Source: Shewanella gaetbuli (GTDB lineage Bacteria > Pseudomonadota > Gammaproteobacteria > Enterobacterales > Shewanellaceae). Taken from it: a stretch of DNA of 64,000 bases. The position numbers and the translations under genes were made by a program. The notes beneath the pieces are model-generated. The model was given only the letters and a program-made list of their open reading frames with translations, was not told where the DNA came from and did not search any database. Where the stretch lies: NCBI RefSeq assembly GCF_023284065.1, contig NZ_JAKIKP010000004.1, positions 186,001 to 250,000 of the forward strand. The letters run 5' to 3'. Of this stretch, positions 1 to 9,071 are shown piece by piece (within the stretch, counting starts at the first letter, position 1; each line of letters begins with the position of its first letter).

Positions 1-1109
1 ACTTCTAAACACGTTCTATTTAAACTCTGACAAACTCTATCAATCATCGCACTGGAAACTAACGTTTTTCCAATGGCCAGTTTGTCAGACCATTGTGGAC
101 GGTGAGTGATTAAATAATCAATTGCCACTGCTAAATAATGATTAGGATTCATTAAACCAAAACCAGGACATACAATGCCGTGACGGTCATAGTCAGGGTC
201 ATTACCCACACAAATATCAAAGTCATCAGCATGGGCCAGTAAGCCAGCCATCGCATAAGGCGATGAGCAATCCATTCTAATTTTGCCGTCCTTGTCCAAA
301 GTCATAAAGCTAAAAGTAGGGTCGACTTTATTGTTAACAAGGGTAATATCTAAATCGTACTTGGCGGCTATCTGCTTCCAATAATAAATCCCTGAACCAC
401 CTAATGGATCAACCCCTAACCGCAAATTAGCTTTTTTTATTGAATCAAAATCAATAACCTCGGCTAAAGAGTTAACATAAGGGGCAATAAAGTCAGTTTC
501 GGTTATCCAGCCTGATGCGAGAGCCACACCATAATTGACCTTTTTAACTCCCGATAATTGCGAAGCTAAATAGTCATTGGCTTTGTTTTCAATTTGCTTA
601 GTGATGTCAGCTTCTGCTGGGCCACCATGTGGAGGGTTATATTTTATTCCACCATCTTGTGGAGGATTATGCGACGGAGTAATAATTAAACCATCGGTGA
701 GAGTATTTGAATTTTTGTTTGCACTAATAATGGCTTGTGACACCACTGGCGTTGGGGTGAAGCCATCATGTTGTTGAACTAAAACGGGAACTTGATTTGC
801 AGTAAGCACTTCGATAACAGATAAAAATGCCGCATACGATAATGCATGGGTATCATAGCCTACTATCATTGGGCCAGTAATATTAGCCTGTTGACGGTAA
901 TCAACTACTGACTGAGTTATAGCCCAAATGTGATTTTGATTAAAACTTGATTTTAGTGCCGTTCCACGATGACCTGAAGTACCAAAAGTGACTTTTTGTT
1001 GCACATCTTCAACATTAGGCACTAACCGATAATATAAACTCATCAACTTCGGAATATTAACTAAATCCGCTGGTACTGCTAACGTCCCTGCTCGCTCGTG
1101 AATTGTCAC
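1..1109 (-). CDS. pgm: Phosphoglucomutase, alpha-D-glucose specific (partial, 3' end beyond window)
   Basis: Interconverts glucose 1-phosphate and glucose 6-phosphate in the cytoplasm, linking glycolysis to glycogen and UDP-glucose synthesis. About 369 N-terminal residues of a protein usually near 546 residues are visible; the rest lies left of base 1. The translation tracks E. coli Pgm closely: TSGHRG at residues 44-49, the phosphoserine loop TPSHNPP with Ser146 at the same number as in E. coli, GGIKYNPP just after it, and the metal-binding loop DPDYDRHG. The start is a GTG at 1109, giving (M)TIHERAG, preceded by GGAG. It lies 22 bases after seqA on the same strand, the E. coli order, so co-transcription is likely. 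The reading frame stays open to the window edge. Confidence 0.96.
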   Translation of the reverse strand, partial: MTIHERAGTLAVPADLVNIPKLMSLYYRLVPNVEDVQQKVTFGTSGHRGTALKSSFNQNHIWAITQSVVDYRQQANITGPMIVGYDTHALSYAAFLSVIEVLTANQVPVLVQQHDGFTPTPVVSQAIISANKNSNTLTDGLIITPSHNPPQDGGIKYNPPHGGPAEADITKQIENKANDYLASQLSGVKKVNYGVALASGWITETDFIAPYVNSLAEVIDFDSIKKANLRLGVDPLGGSGIYYWKQIAAKYDLDITLVNNKVDPTFSFMTLDKDGKIRMDCSSPYAMAGLLAHADDFDICVGNDPDYDRHGIVCPGFGLMNPNHYLAVAIDYLITHRPQWSDKLAIGKTLVSSAMIDRVCQSLNRTCLE

Positions 1110-1131
1110 TTAAATCTCCTTAAATCAAATT

Positions 1132-1857
1132 TTAAATATGTTCTGATAGGGTTAATGCTTTACATTCTTCACAGCCCAATTGAAGTAATACTTCTTTTAA
1201 AATGGTGCGTTTTTTGGCGGTATTATTGTTGGTTGATACCCAATAATTTGAGTCGCCAATTTGTTTTGGGTTGGAAGATTGGCTTGAGTCAAGCAGTGCT
1301 TGCTTAGAGCGAGCAAAATACAAGCGCCCTTTACCCTGAATGTTCAATACATTTTCAAACTGACTATTCGAACGAATAGCAAGTGCATTTAATAAAAACA
1401 TAAAACGCCCCACAGCGCCTTTTTGCTGCTCAAGCAAATGTTCATTGACAATTGAGTCGAAATCTATTTCTACGTTAGGCTCAGCCGTGTCAACGTTTTG
1501 ATGTTTTTTGTCTAATTCTATGTCAGTAGTCTGTTCAACTATCTCTGTAACAGTATTCGTTGAGCTAACTTGTGATGGCGTAACGTCAGCAATCGTAGTT
1601 GGCTCAGTGTGAATTTGCGCCCGATGATTAACCAGTTGTTCAACTATGGTTTTAGCTTTATCAAACAATGCGTCTCTGGCGTTTGAATCTAACGCATCTA
1701 AGCTTGGTTGGCTAACAGACTCAGGTTGCACATCAACAACTGGCTCAACAGGAAGATCCAATAAACGACGTAAAATTTCAGAAGCGCTTTCACCAATTCG
1801 CTCAGTTTTACTTGCGATATGACGATATAGTTCTTCATCAATTTCAATGTATTTCAT
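1132..1857 (-). CDS. seqA: SeqA, negative modulator of replication initiation
   Basis: Binds hemimethylated GATC sites, sequesters oriC and blocks premature re-initiation. The N-terminal oligomerisation domain (MKYIEIDEELYRHIAS, then IGESASEILRRLL) and the C-terminal DNA-binding domain (VGRFMFLLNAL, GRLYFARS, YWVSTNN) are both recognisable. At 241 residues it is about 60 longer than the 181-residue E. coli protein. The extra length is an acidic, Thr/Glu/Val-rich linker at roughly residues 40-150. The ATG at 1857 was chosen because the family N-terminus begins there and AAGGA lies about 9 bases upstream; an in-frame ATG at 1935 would add 26 residues that do not belong to the family. It is divergent from ybfF and upstream of pgm, as in enterobacteria. 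Confidence 0.95.
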   Translation of the reverse strand: MKYIEIDEELYRHIASKTERIGESASEILRRLLDLPVEPVVDVQPESVSQPSLDALDSNARDALFDKAKTIVEQLVNHRAQIHTEPTTIADVTPSQVSSTNTVTEIVEQTTDIELDKKHQNVDTAEPNVEIDFDSIVNEHLLEQQKGAVGRFMFLLNALAIRSNSQFENVLNIQGKGRLYFARSKQALLDSSQSSNPKQIGDSNYWVSTNNNTAKKRTILKEVLLQLGCEECKALTLSEHI

Positions 1858-2140
1858 TTCAATCATCCTTTTGTTCTGATTCTTATAATTAACATGGTTT
1901 ATGCAGAGGCCATTATTATGTAAAACATTGATCAATTTAGATCGATTATTTTGTCAGTTTAAGCCAAGCATCACCTAAGAATAAAGCCCCTTATGGATAA
2001 TTTGAATGTTATTTACCAATTTTCACTGTCGATCTTACAATTTTTCAGCATATTAATGACTAAGTGACGTAAAAACTTGATCTGATTAAATTCATAGCTC
2101 AGAATTTGCGCCATTAATTGAAGTCGTTAGTGGGAATTAA

Positions 2141-2917
2141 ATGCATTACGAAGTCTCTGGAAGTGGAACACCGGTTATATTAATTCATGGCCTTTTTGGT
2201 AATTTAGACAATTTAAAAGCACTGGCTAAATCACTTGAACCTCACTTTACAGTGGTGCGTATTGATGTACCAAACCATGGGTTAAGTGAACATTGGCACA
2301 CTATGGATTACCCAAGCTTGGCCGAAGCACTGATCTCACTTATTGATCAACTTGGTTTTGATACCGTGGATTTAGTCGGTCATTCAATGGGCGGTAAAAT
2401 TGCCATGGCAACAGCTTTGTTATACCCGCAAAGAATTTCAAAAGTGGTCGCAGCTGATATTGCACCTGTTAGCTACTCACCTCGTCATAATGAGGTTTTT
2501 GAAGCCATGGAATCTTTATCTCTTGAGCAATTAATATCACGTACCGCGGCTTTAAGCCATTTAACCTCAAATGGAATAGATGAAGGTACAGCTCAATTTT
2601 TATTAAAAAATTTACAAAGAAATACTCATGGATTTAGCTGGAAGCTTAATCTTTCAGGTTTGAAAGCGAACTATCAACATATTATTGGTTGGTCGATTGC
2701 TGCTGATAATAAAGTGGAACCTTATAACAAACCTTGCTTTTTTATTCGGGGTGGTGACTCTGAATATGTATTGCCTGAACACAAGCAACAAATTATGGCT
2801 CAGTTTCCTAATGTCTCGGTAAAAACCTTGTATGGAACGGGACACTGGCTTCATGCTCAAAAACCAGACATATTTAACCGTCTAGTGACTGAATTTTTAC
2901 AGAAAAAACCCGACTAA
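2141..2917 (+). CDS. ybfF: Alpha/beta-hydrolase esterase YbfF
   Basis: A 258-residue cytoplasmic esterase of the alpha/beta-hydrolase fold. E. coli YbfF hydrolyses acyl-CoA and short ester substrates in vitro, and its physiological substrate is not settled. Visible features are the oxyanion region HGLFGN near residue 16, the nucleophile elbow GHSMGG with Ser82, and the C-terminal catalytic His in GTGHWLH. It is transcribed divergently from seqA and is the first gene of a plus-strand run continuing through the DUF2788 gene, ybfE and fldA. This is the same neighbourhood as in E. coli. Confidence 0.9.
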   Translation: MHYEVSGSGTPVILIHGLFGNLDNLKALAKSLEPHFTVVRIDVPNHGLSEHWHTMDYPSLAEALISLIDQLGFDTVDLVGHSMGGKIAMATALLYPQRISKVVAADIAPVSYSPRHNEVFEAMESLSLEQLISRTAALSHLTSNGIDEGTAQFLLKNLQRNTHGFSWKLNLSGLKANYQHIIGWSIAADNKVEPYNKPCFFIRGGDSEYVLPEHKQQIMAQFPNVSVKTLYGTGHWLHAQKPDIFNRLVTEFLQKKPD

Positions 2918-3016
2918 ATTTTAATTATTTACACCTCAACGGATAGCCGTAATGGAGTCATTGTGATATATTCTCGCCTCTTTTTTGCCATAACAGACCA
3001 AAGTTAAAGGTAAAGT

Positions 3017-3238
3017 ATGCTGAATCAATATATGGAACAAATTGAAACTTTAGGATTAAATTTGTTTTTTGCAGCAATATTCTTTTTTATCGGCATGGCA
3101 ATTAACGACGTATTGAAACAAGGGAAAGTACCCAAATACGGTCGATATGTTGTCTGGGGAGTATTGTTCCTTGGTTGTGCCGGGTTTGTGGCAAAAGGCA
3201 TTATTCAAATGACCTGGGAAGGCTCAGGTATTGGTTAA
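3017..3238 (+). CDS. DUF2788 family small membrane protein
   Basis: A 73-residue protein with two hydrophobic segments (about residues 13-29 and 45-62) separated by a basic loop, KQGKVPKYGRY. The pattern fits the DUF2788 family of short inner-membrane proteins of unknown function found in Shewanella and Vibrio. A purine-rich AAAGGTAAAGT precedes the ATG. The stop lies only 8 bases before the ybfE start, so the two are probably translated from one message. No catalytic motif is visible. Confidence 0.8.
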   Translation: MLNQYMEQIETLGLNLFFAAIFFFIGMAINDVLKQGKVPKYGRYVVWGVLFLGCAGFVAKGIIQMTWEGSGIG

Positions 3239-3246
3239 TTAGAGAC

Positions 3247-3519
3247 ATGGCAAAAGAAACAGCAGATAGAACGACCATTGATCTTTTTGACAGCGAAAAA
3301 CGACGTGGAAGACCCAGAAGTAATCCACTTTCTCGTGAACAGCAATTAAAGATTAATAAACGAAACCAGATACAACGTGATCGAGCAAACGGTTTAAAGC
3401 GAATAGAGTTAAAGGTGTCACAAGATTTGTATGACGCCTTGAATGAACAGGCTTTGGCCAGTAACATCAGCCGTAGCCAGTTAATTGAACATATTTTGCA
3501 ACGGCAAATTGATAACTGA
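3247..3519 (+). CDS. ybfE: YbfE family small DNA-binding-like protein
   Basis: A 90-residue basic protein that matches E. coli YbfE nearly end to end (MAKETADRTTIDLF, GRPRSNPLSREQQL, NKRNQ, LKRIELK). E. coli ybfE is LexA-repressed and its role is unknown. The C-terminal half (IELKVSQDLYDALNEQALASN, then ISRSQLIEHIL) looks like a ribbon-helix-helix fold. The ATG at 3247 was preferred to an upstream ATG at 3175 because family similarity begins there and the longer form would run through the preceding gene. No SOS box (CTG-N10-CAG) was seen upstream of the operon, so LexA control is not supported here. Confidence 0.88.
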   Translation: MAKETADRTTIDLFDSEKRRGRPRSNPLSREQQLKINKRNQIQRDRANGLKRIELKVSQDLYDALNEQALASNISRSQLIEHILQRQIDN

Positions 3520-3570
3520 TAAGTTTTCTGAACCCGCATTATTGCGAACTTGATATAGAAAGGATAACCC

Positions 3571-4098
3571 ATGGCAACTGTAGGTCTATTTTTCGGTAGC
3601 GACACTGGTAATACCGAAGCTGTCGCCAAAATGATCCAGAAAAAACTGGGCAAGCAAATGGTTGATGTAAAAGACATCGCCAAAAGTACTAAAGAGCAAA
3701 TTGCTGAATATGATTTATTATTATTTGGTATTCCAACATGGTACTACGGAGAAGCTCAATGTGATTGGGATGATTTTTTCCCTGAATTGGAGCAAATCGA
3801 CTTTAACGACAAGTTAGTCGCTATTTTCGGTTGTGGTGACCAAGAAGACTATGCTGAATATTTCTTAGATGCTATGGGTATGGTTGGTGATATCGTTCAA
3901 GACCGTGGCGGAATCATTATTGGCCACTGGCCAACTGAAGGTTATGATTTTGAAGCTTCTAAAGGCCTAGTAGACGATGACCACTTTATTGGTTTAGGTA
4001 TTGACGAAGATCGTCAACCAGAACTAACTGAAGAACGTGTTGACGCTTGGGTTAAACAAATTTACGAAGAAATGTGTTTAGCAGAATTAGAAGACTAA
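3571..4098 (+). CDS. fldA: Flavodoxin I
   Basis: A 175-residue FMN-binding electron carrier, the length of E. coli FldA. It donates electrons to radical-SAM and reductive enzymes, probably including the QueE encoded 3.4 kb away (inference). The phosphate-binding loop GSDTGNTEAVA lies at residues 10-20, the flavin-stacking loop PTWYYGE at about 55-61, and the GCGDQEDYAEYF segment follows. AGAAAGGA sits 7 bases upstream of the ATG. It closes the ybfF-ybfE-fldA run and is followed by a strong terminator. Unlike in E. coli, fur is not the next gene. Confidence 0.96.
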   Translation: MATVGLFFGSDTGNTEAVAKMIQKKLGKQMVDVKDIAKSTKEQIAEYDLLLFGIPTWYYGEAQCDWDDFFPELEQIDFNDKLVAIFGCGDQEDYAEYFLDAMGMVGDIVQDRGGIIIGHWPTEGYDFEASKGLVDDDHFIGLGIDEDRQPELTEERVDAWVKQIYEEMCLAELED

Positions 4099-4119
4099 TT
4101 TGCTATAATGCATTTAATG

Positions 4120-4143
4120 AAAGCGACTTAGGTCGCTTTTTTT
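4120..4143 (+). terminator. Rho-independent terminator after fldA
   Basis: An 8-bp perfect stem (AAAGCGAC/GTCGCTTT) with a TTAG tetraloop, running into a T tract. It separates fldA from earP. Confidence 0.9.
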
Positions 4144-4173
4144 ATGACTAAAAACTAACAATAAGTTGAGATT

Positions 4174-5370
4174 ATGGTTAATAGCCCTGCATCTGATAAT
4201 ACAACCACAGCAAACCATTGGGACATCTTTTGTGTGGTTGTTGATAATTACGGTGATATTGGCGTCACTTGGCGCTTAGCTAAACAGTTAGTTGATGAAT
4301 ATCAAATCACTGTCAATTTATGGGTCGATGATTTACACAGTTTTTCACATATATTACCGCAGCTTAATCCTTATAATGTCAGACAGTATTTCTTCGGTGT
4401 GAATATTATTCAATGGAATAAAGACTCAATTATAGATTTTACACCAGGGGAGGTATTAGTAGAGGCGTTTGCCTGTGAATTACCTTCATCAATAATCAAT
4501 CAACTTGTCACGCTAAAGCAAACTAATCCATCTCAGGTTCCATTATGGATTAATCTAGAATACCTTTCTGCAGAAGACTGGGTTGAAGGTTGCCATGCCC
4601 TACCGTCTTTACAAGCAACGGGATTAAAAAAGTATTTTTACTTCCCTGGATTTACGCCTAAAACTGGCGGACTGATATGTGAAGCAAACTTGCTGCAACA
4701 GCGGGATAGCTGGCAACATAACCCACAGCATAAATTGGCCTTGTTTGCCCAATTGGGAATCAACCATATTAAGGCTGAAGATTATGTAATGTCACTTTTC
4801 AGTTATGAGACTGATTCAATTGGAGTGCTAATTGATTATTTTGTGCAGAAAACTAAAACCAGCCATATTTTAGTACCACAAGGAAAAAGCTTAGCTTCTA
4901 TTGCAAAACATTTATCTTGTAGTGTTGAAGAGTTAATTAAGCAACGACATTTTCAGTTAAATAATGTACATATCCATGTGTTACCCATGACAGACCAACA
5001 TGGATATGATCGCTTACTTTGGAGTTGTGATTTTAATATTGTTCGTGGCGAAGATTCCTTTTTAAGAGCTCAATGGGCTGGAAAACCTTTTATTTGGCAT
5101 ATTTATCCTCAAGAAGATGACTATCACCTAATAAAATTACGAGCTTTTATGAAGATTTACTGCGATAATCTGGCTCCTGAAATCGCTAATGAATGGGCTG
5201 AATTAAATTTAGCTTTCAACCAAGATGACTTAACTAAAGTCGCTGAACATTGGCAATCAATAGATTTTCAATATTTGCCATTGCTGAAACATGCTAAAAA
5301 ATGGCCAATAGATGCATTAAATGGCGCAGATCTCGCTTCACGACTAGTTCGTTTTGTAAAAAATAGCTAA
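4174..5370 (+). CDS. earP: EF-P arginine 32 rhamnosyltransferase EarP
   Basis: Transfers rhamnose from dTDP-L-rhamnose to Arg32 of elongation factor P, activating it to rescue ribosomes stalled at polyproline. The protein has 398 residues with a GT-B-like layout. The N-terminal signature WDIFCVVVDNYGDIGVTWRLA (residues 16-36) carries the two family Asp residues, D24 and D28. The C-terminal nucleotide-sugar site RGEDSFLRAQWAGKPF, then WHIYPQEDDYH, is intact. It lies 45 bases upstream of efp, its substrate, with no terminator between, so they probably form an operon. A roughly 12-residue unconserved N-terminal tail may mean a slightly later start, but no better ATG is present. Confidence 0.95.
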   Translation: MVNSPASDNTTTANHWDIFCVVVDNYGDIGVTWRLAKQLVDEYQITVNLWVDDLHSFSHILPQLNPYNVRQYFFGVNIIQWNKDSIIDFTPGEVLVEAFACELPSSIINQLVTLKQTNPSQVPLWINLEYLSAEDWVEGCHALPSLQATGLKKYFYFPGFTPKTGGLICEANLLQQRDSWQHNPQHKLALFAQLGINHIKAEDYVMSLFSYETDSIGVLIDYFVQKTKTSHILVPQGKSLASIAKHLSCSVEELIKQRHFQLNNVHIHVLPMTDQHGYDRLLWSCDFNIVRGEDSFLRAQWAGKPFIWHIYPQEDDYHLIKLRAFMKIYCDNLAPEIANEWAELNLAFNQDDLTKVAEHWQSIDFQYLPLLKHAKKWPIDALNGADLASRLVRFVKNS

Positions 5371-5415
5371 GATACTGCTCGAAATAGTAAACCTAAAGAT
5401 ATAGGAAATTGTGTA

Positions 5416-5976
5416 ATGAAAACTGCTCATGAACTCCGTCCTGGAAACGTGATCATGTTAGATGGCAGCCCATGGGTTGTTCAAAAGACAGAAACCACTC
5501 GCTCTGGTCGTAATGCTGCAATCGTAAAGCTAAAGCTTAAAAACCTTTTACAAGATTCTACCACTGAAACCACCTTCAAAGGTGAAGACAAGATGGAAGA
5601 TATCATTCTTGATCGCTTAGATTGTACCTACTCTTACTATGCAGATCCTATGTATGTATTCATGGATGCTGAATACAACCAGTATGATGTTGAAGCTGAA
5701 AACTTAGGTGATGCAGCGGCATACATTGTTGACGGTATGGAAGAAAACTGCCAAGTAACCTTCTACGAAGGTAAAGCAATTTCTGTTGAACTACCAACAA
5801 GTGTTGTTCGTGAAGTAACCTACACTGAGCCTGCTGCTCGTGGTGATACTTCTGGTAAAGTAATGAAGCCTGCAACCATCACTGGTGGTGGTACAGTTAC
5901 TGTTGCTGAGTTTGTTAAGATTGGTGATAAAATCGAAATTGACACTCGTACAGGTGAATTTAAAAAGCGTGTTTAA
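5416..5976 (+). CDS. efp: Elongation factor P (Arg32 type)
   Basis: Promotes peptide-bond formation at polyproline stretches by binding between the ribosomal P and E sites. It has 186 residues in three beta-barrel domains. The loop tip reads TRSGRNAA with Arg32 where E. coli has Lys34. This is the residue modified by EarP, encoded just upstream, and it explains why an EarP-type rather than an EpmAB-type pathway is present. The C-terminal signature ([17 protein letters not shown]) is intact. An AGGA motif lies in the short gap before the ATG, and a strong terminator follows. Confidence 0.97.
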   Translation: MKTAHELRPGNVIMLDGSPWVVQKTETTRSGRNAAIVKLKLKNLLQDSTTETTFKGEDKMEDIILDRLDCTYSYYADPMYVFMDAEYNQYDVEAENLGDAAAYIVDGMEENCQVTFYEGKAISVELPTSVVREVTYTEPAARGDTSGKVMKPATITGGGTVTVAEFVKIGDKIEIDTRTGEFKKRV

Positions 5977-5996
5977 CCACATGCTATGAATTCAAT

Positions 5997-6023
5997 AAAA
6001 GCCAGCTTAATCGCTGGCTTTTT
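5997..6023 (+). terminator. Rho-independent terminator after efp
   Basis: The stem AAAAGCCAGC/GCTGGCTTTT with a 6-base loop, followed by T residues, ends the earP-efp unit. Confidence 0.9.
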
Positions 6024-6213
6024 GTTATCTAACCAGCATAAAATTCTGCATACCTTCATATTAAAGCGACCTTAAAAGTTTTTCACTCTAACTGGTTACA
6101 ATTAATTAGCATTTTATTCTAATAAATATACTAATTTTGTTTAGTCAGCTCTTCCACTAATAGCATAAATTCGTTATTGTTCGCTAACTTAGTCGTATTT
6201 TATTGAGAGTTGT

Positions 6214-7428
6214 ATGCGTCCAATCATCAAATCCCACAAGCTAGATACCGTTTGTTATGACATTCGTGGTCCGGTACATAAAGAGGCTCGTCGCTTAGAA
6301 GACGAAGGTCACCGTATTCTTAAATTGAATATCGGCAACCCTGCCCCATTTGGATTTGAAGCCCCAGAAGAAATTGTACGTGACGTTATTCTCAATTTAC
6401 CTAGTGCCCAAGGTTATTGTGAATCTAAAGGATTATTCTCTGCACGCAAAGCCATTGTGCAGCATTATCAGTCACAAGGTATTTTCGGGGTAGATATTGA
6501 AGATATCTATATCGGCAATGGTGTTTCTGAGCTGATTGTAATGGCGATGCAAGGGTTGCTCAATCCAAATGATGAAATGCTTATCCCATCACCCGATTAC
6601 CCGTTATGGACTGCAGCAGCCAATTTAGCTGGCGGCAAAGCGGTTCATTATCGTTGTGATGAAGAAGCGGACTGGTTCCCAGACATTGATGATATTAAAA
6701 GTAAAATAACATCTCGCACACGTGGCATTGTATTAATTAACCCTAACAATCCGACGGGTGCGGTATACAGTAAAGAGCTGATCGAACAAGTGATTGAGCT
6801 TTGTCGTCAACATGACCTTATTTTATTTGCTGACGAAATTTACGATAAAATTCTTTACGATGAAGCGAATCATGTCCCTGCAGCATTATTGTCTGATGAT
6901 ATTTTAACGGTGACCTTTAATGGCTTATCAAAAGCGTATCGCGCTGCTGGTTTTCGAGTAGGCTGGATGATGTTGTCTGGCAACTTAAAAGCCGCCCAAA
7001 GTTATATTGAAGGCCTAGAAATGCTAGCGTCTATGCGTTTGTGTTCAAATGTTCCTAATCAACATGCTATTCAAACCGCATTAGGTGGTTATCAGTCAAT
7101 TAATGAATTAATTTTGCCTAATGGTAGGCTAACAGCACAACGTGATGTGTGTTACGACATTTTGAACTCAATTCCGGGTGTGAGCTGTAAAAAGCCAAAA
7201 GGTGCCTTATACGCCTTTCCTAAACTTGACATGAAAAAGTTCAATTTACGTGATGATGAAAAGTTGGTTCTTGAACTATTAAGAATGAAGAAAATTCTCT
7301 TAGTACAAGGAACCGCGTTTAATTGGCATGAACCAAATCACTTAAGAGTGGTATTCTTGCCACATAAAGATGAATTAACCAAAGCACTAACTGAGTTTGG
7401 AAACTTCTTAGAAGACTATAAACAGTAA
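6214..7428 (+). CDS. alaA: Alanine-synthesising aminotransferase AlaA
   Basis: A PLP-dependent class I/II aminotransferase making alanine from pyruvate and glutamate. It has 404 residues and is nearly colinear with E. coli AlaA (YfbQ): KLDTVCYDIRGPV near the start, LNIGNPAPFGF, the cofactor-contact segments NPNNPTGAV and ADEIYDKILYD, and the Schiff-base Lys240 in NGLSKAYRAAGFRVGW. The ATG follows a weak GAGAG. It stands alone between two terminators, so it probably has its own promoter. The convergent neighbour queE is unrelated. Confidence 0.95.
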   Translation: MRPIIKSHKLDTVCYDIRGPVHKEARRLEDEGHRILKLNIGNPAPFGFEAPEEIVRDVILNLPSAQGYCESKGLFSARKAIVQHYQSQGIFGVDIEDIYIGNGVSELIVMAMQGLLNPNDEMLIPSPDYPLWTAAANLAGGKAVHYRCDEEADWFPDIDDIKSKITSRTRGIVLINPNNPTGAVYSKELIEQVIELCRQHDLILFADEIYDKILYDEANHVPAALLSDDILTVTFNGLSKAYRAAGFRVGWMMLSGNLKAAQSYIEGLEMLASMRLCSNVPNQHAIQTALGGYQSINELILPNGRLTAQRDVCYDILNSIPGVSCKKPKGALYAFPKLDMKKFNLRDDEKLVLELLRMKKILLVQGTAFNWHEPNHLRVVFLPHKDELTKALTEFGNFLEDYKQ

Positions 7429-7448
7429 GTTAGATGTAAATATTGAAT

Positions 7449-7477
7449 AAAAAAACGGGCTTGGTGCCCGTTTTTTT
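7449..7477. terminator. Bidirectional terminator between alaA and queE
   Basis: The stem AAAAACGGGC/GCCCGTTTTT with loop TTGGT has A and T tracts on the two sides, so it can terminate transcription from both convergent genes. Confidence 0.88.
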
Positions 7478-7501
7478 ATTCAAAATTATAATTGCTGGAG
7501 C

Positions 7502-8170
7502 TTAATCAATATCTAAATATTTATGTGTTTGAATTGATAAACGCCAGTTACGTTCGATACACACCTTCATTGCTAACGCTGTCGCTCGAGGTTTTTGACT
7601 GATAGGCTGCAAACAGATCACTTTATCTTTTACATCAATATCTTTCAGCAATTCATCCAGTTCATCAATATGGCTTTGTTTCGCTACCGGATGTTTTATT
7701 TCGTTGGCACGAATAAGGGCTTGTTGAAGAACTTCATAACCCCCTTTCATATTCAGCTTTGGTGAAACCGTCACCCAAGCGTTTTCATGACATTTCACTT
7801 CGAAGGTGGCAGAGGTTTCAATTTGAACGCTATAACCGGCGTTAATTAATTGGCTAGTCAGTTCAGTTAAATCATATAAGCATGGCTCACCACCTGTTAT
7901 CACAACATGTTTAGCCGTAAAACCTTGTTGATTAAAAGCAGCCATTAAACTTTTGCCGGTATGATCCGCCCAACGACCAATAGTTCCATCTACTTGAATG
8001 ACATCATTTGGCTGAACTTTATTTTGCTCTAATACTTCCCATGTTTGTTTAGTATCACACCATGCACAGCCCACTGGACAACCTTGCAAACGAACAAATA
8101 AAGCGGGTACACCAGTGAATGACCCTTCGCCTTGAATCGTTTCAAATACTTCGTTTACAGGATAATGCAT
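7502..8170 (-). CDS. queE: 7-carboxy-7-deazaguanine synthase QueE
   Basis: A radical-SAM enzyme converting 6-carboxytetrahydropterin to 7-carboxy-7-deazaguanine in preQ0/queuosine synthesis. It has 222 residues. The cluster-binding CX3CX2C motif is Cys31, Cys35 and Cys38 (QGCPVGCAWCDTK), after the family start NEVFETIQGEGSFTG. The SAM-binding GGEP (VVITGGEPCLYDL) and the C-terminal QPISQ segment are present. It is divergent from queC, the next enzyme of the pathway, across a 173-bp gap. Confidence 0.95.
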   Translation of the reverse strand: MHYPVNEVFETIQGEGSFTGVPALFVRLQGCPVGCAWCDTKQTWEVLEQNKVQPNDVIQVDGTIGRWADHTGKSLMAAFNQQGFTAKHVVITGGEPCLYDLTELTSQLINAGYSVQIETSATFEVKCHENAWVTVSPKLNMKGGYEVLQQALIRANEIKHPVAKQSHIDELDELLKDIDVKDKVICLQPISQKPRATALAMKVCIERNWRLSIQTHKYLDID

Positions 8171-8249
8171 GTTAAACCTTGATTAATCATTATGGGGCGG
8201 CATTTATAGACGATTTTTGTTTGAGTATCAAGTATGCCTACCGTTAAAC

Positions 8250-8269
8250 TTAACTGTTATAATGGTTAA
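8250..8269 (+). promoter_or_regulatory. Possible queC promoter -10 within an inverted repeat
   Basis: A perfect TATAAT at 8258-8263 sits inside the inverted repeat TTAAC-N10-GTTAA. No convincing -35 is seen at the usual spacing. It could be the queC promoter covered by an operator, or chance in AT-rich sequence. Confidence 0.3.
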
Positions 8270-8343
8270 CTTTGCTATTAAAAACACCATTAAGATAAAA
8301 TATTATCTTATTATGTTCTCTTTACTAATATTTAGGTCATTTC

Positions 8344-9057
8344 ATGTCTCAGCTTAATTCTACGCCACGCAAAGCCCTTGTTGTATTTAGTGGCGGCCAA
8401 GATTCCACCACTTGCTTAATTCAAGCATTAGCAGAATATGACGAAGTACATGGCATCACGTTTGACTATGGACAACGTCACAGGCAAGAAATTGATGTCG
8501 CTAAGCAGTTAGCATCACAGCTAAAATTGGCCAGTCATAAAGTATTAGATACTACCTTGTTAAATGAACTTGCGATATCTGCACTAACACGTGATGCAAT
8601 ACCAGTGTCGCATGAATTAATGAACAATGGCTTACCAAATACTTTTGTTCCAGGCAGAAACATTTTATTTTTAACTTTAGCCGGTATTTATGCCTATCAA
8701 ATTGGCTGCACAACGGTCATTACCGGCGTGTGTGAAACCGATTTTTCGGGTTATCCTGATTGCCGCAATGAGTTTATTCAATCCATGCAACAAACCTTAG
8801 CATTGGGAATGGATAAACCTTTCACCATTGAAACGCCATTAATGTGGTTAAACAAAGCTGAAACTTGGGCATTGGCTGACAAATATCAACAACTCGAATT
8901 AGTCAGAGACCAAACATTAACGTGTTACAACGGTATCATTGGTGCAGGTTGCCAAGATTGTCCGTCATGTTTATTAAGACAAAATGGCCTAGATGATTAC
9001 CTCAATAATCAACAACAGGTTATGGATTCGCTAAATTCAAAACAAGCATCAAAATAA
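8344..9057 (+). CDS. queC: 7-cyano-7-deazaguanine synthase QueC
   Basis: Converts 7-carboxy-7-deazaguanine and ammonia to preQ0 with ATP, the step after QueE. It has 237 residues. The PP-loop [10 protein letters not shown] lies near residue 16, [11 protein letters not shown] follows, and the C-terminal zinc site is the Cys series in [16 protein letters not shown]. The rhombosortase gene starts only 14 bases after its stop, so the two are probably co-transcribed although no functional link is known. Confidence 0.96.
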   Translation: MSQLNSTPRKALVVFSGGQDSTTCLIQALAEYDEVHGITFDYGQRHRQEIDVAKQLASQLKLASHKVLDTTLLNELAISALTRDAIPVSHELMNNGLPNTFVPGRNILFLTLAGIYAYQIGCTTVITGVCETDFSGYPDCRNEFIQSMQQTLALGMDKPFTIETPLMWLNKAETWALADKYQQLELVRDQTLTCYNGIIGAGCQDCPSCLLRQNGLDDYLNNQQQVMDSLNSKQASK

Positions 9058-9071
9058 AGGATTAATTACAG

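Noticed and set aside
577..777. Short open frame on the plus strand rich in Gly, Pro and Cys
   Set aside because: It is antisense to the conserved phosphoserine-loop region of pgm, whose minus-strand translation matches the family residue by residue.
2918..3246. SOS (LexA) box before ybfE or its operon
   Set aside because: No CTG-N10-CAG palindrome was found by eye upstream of ybfF, the DUF2788 gene or ybfE, nor before the ruv genes.
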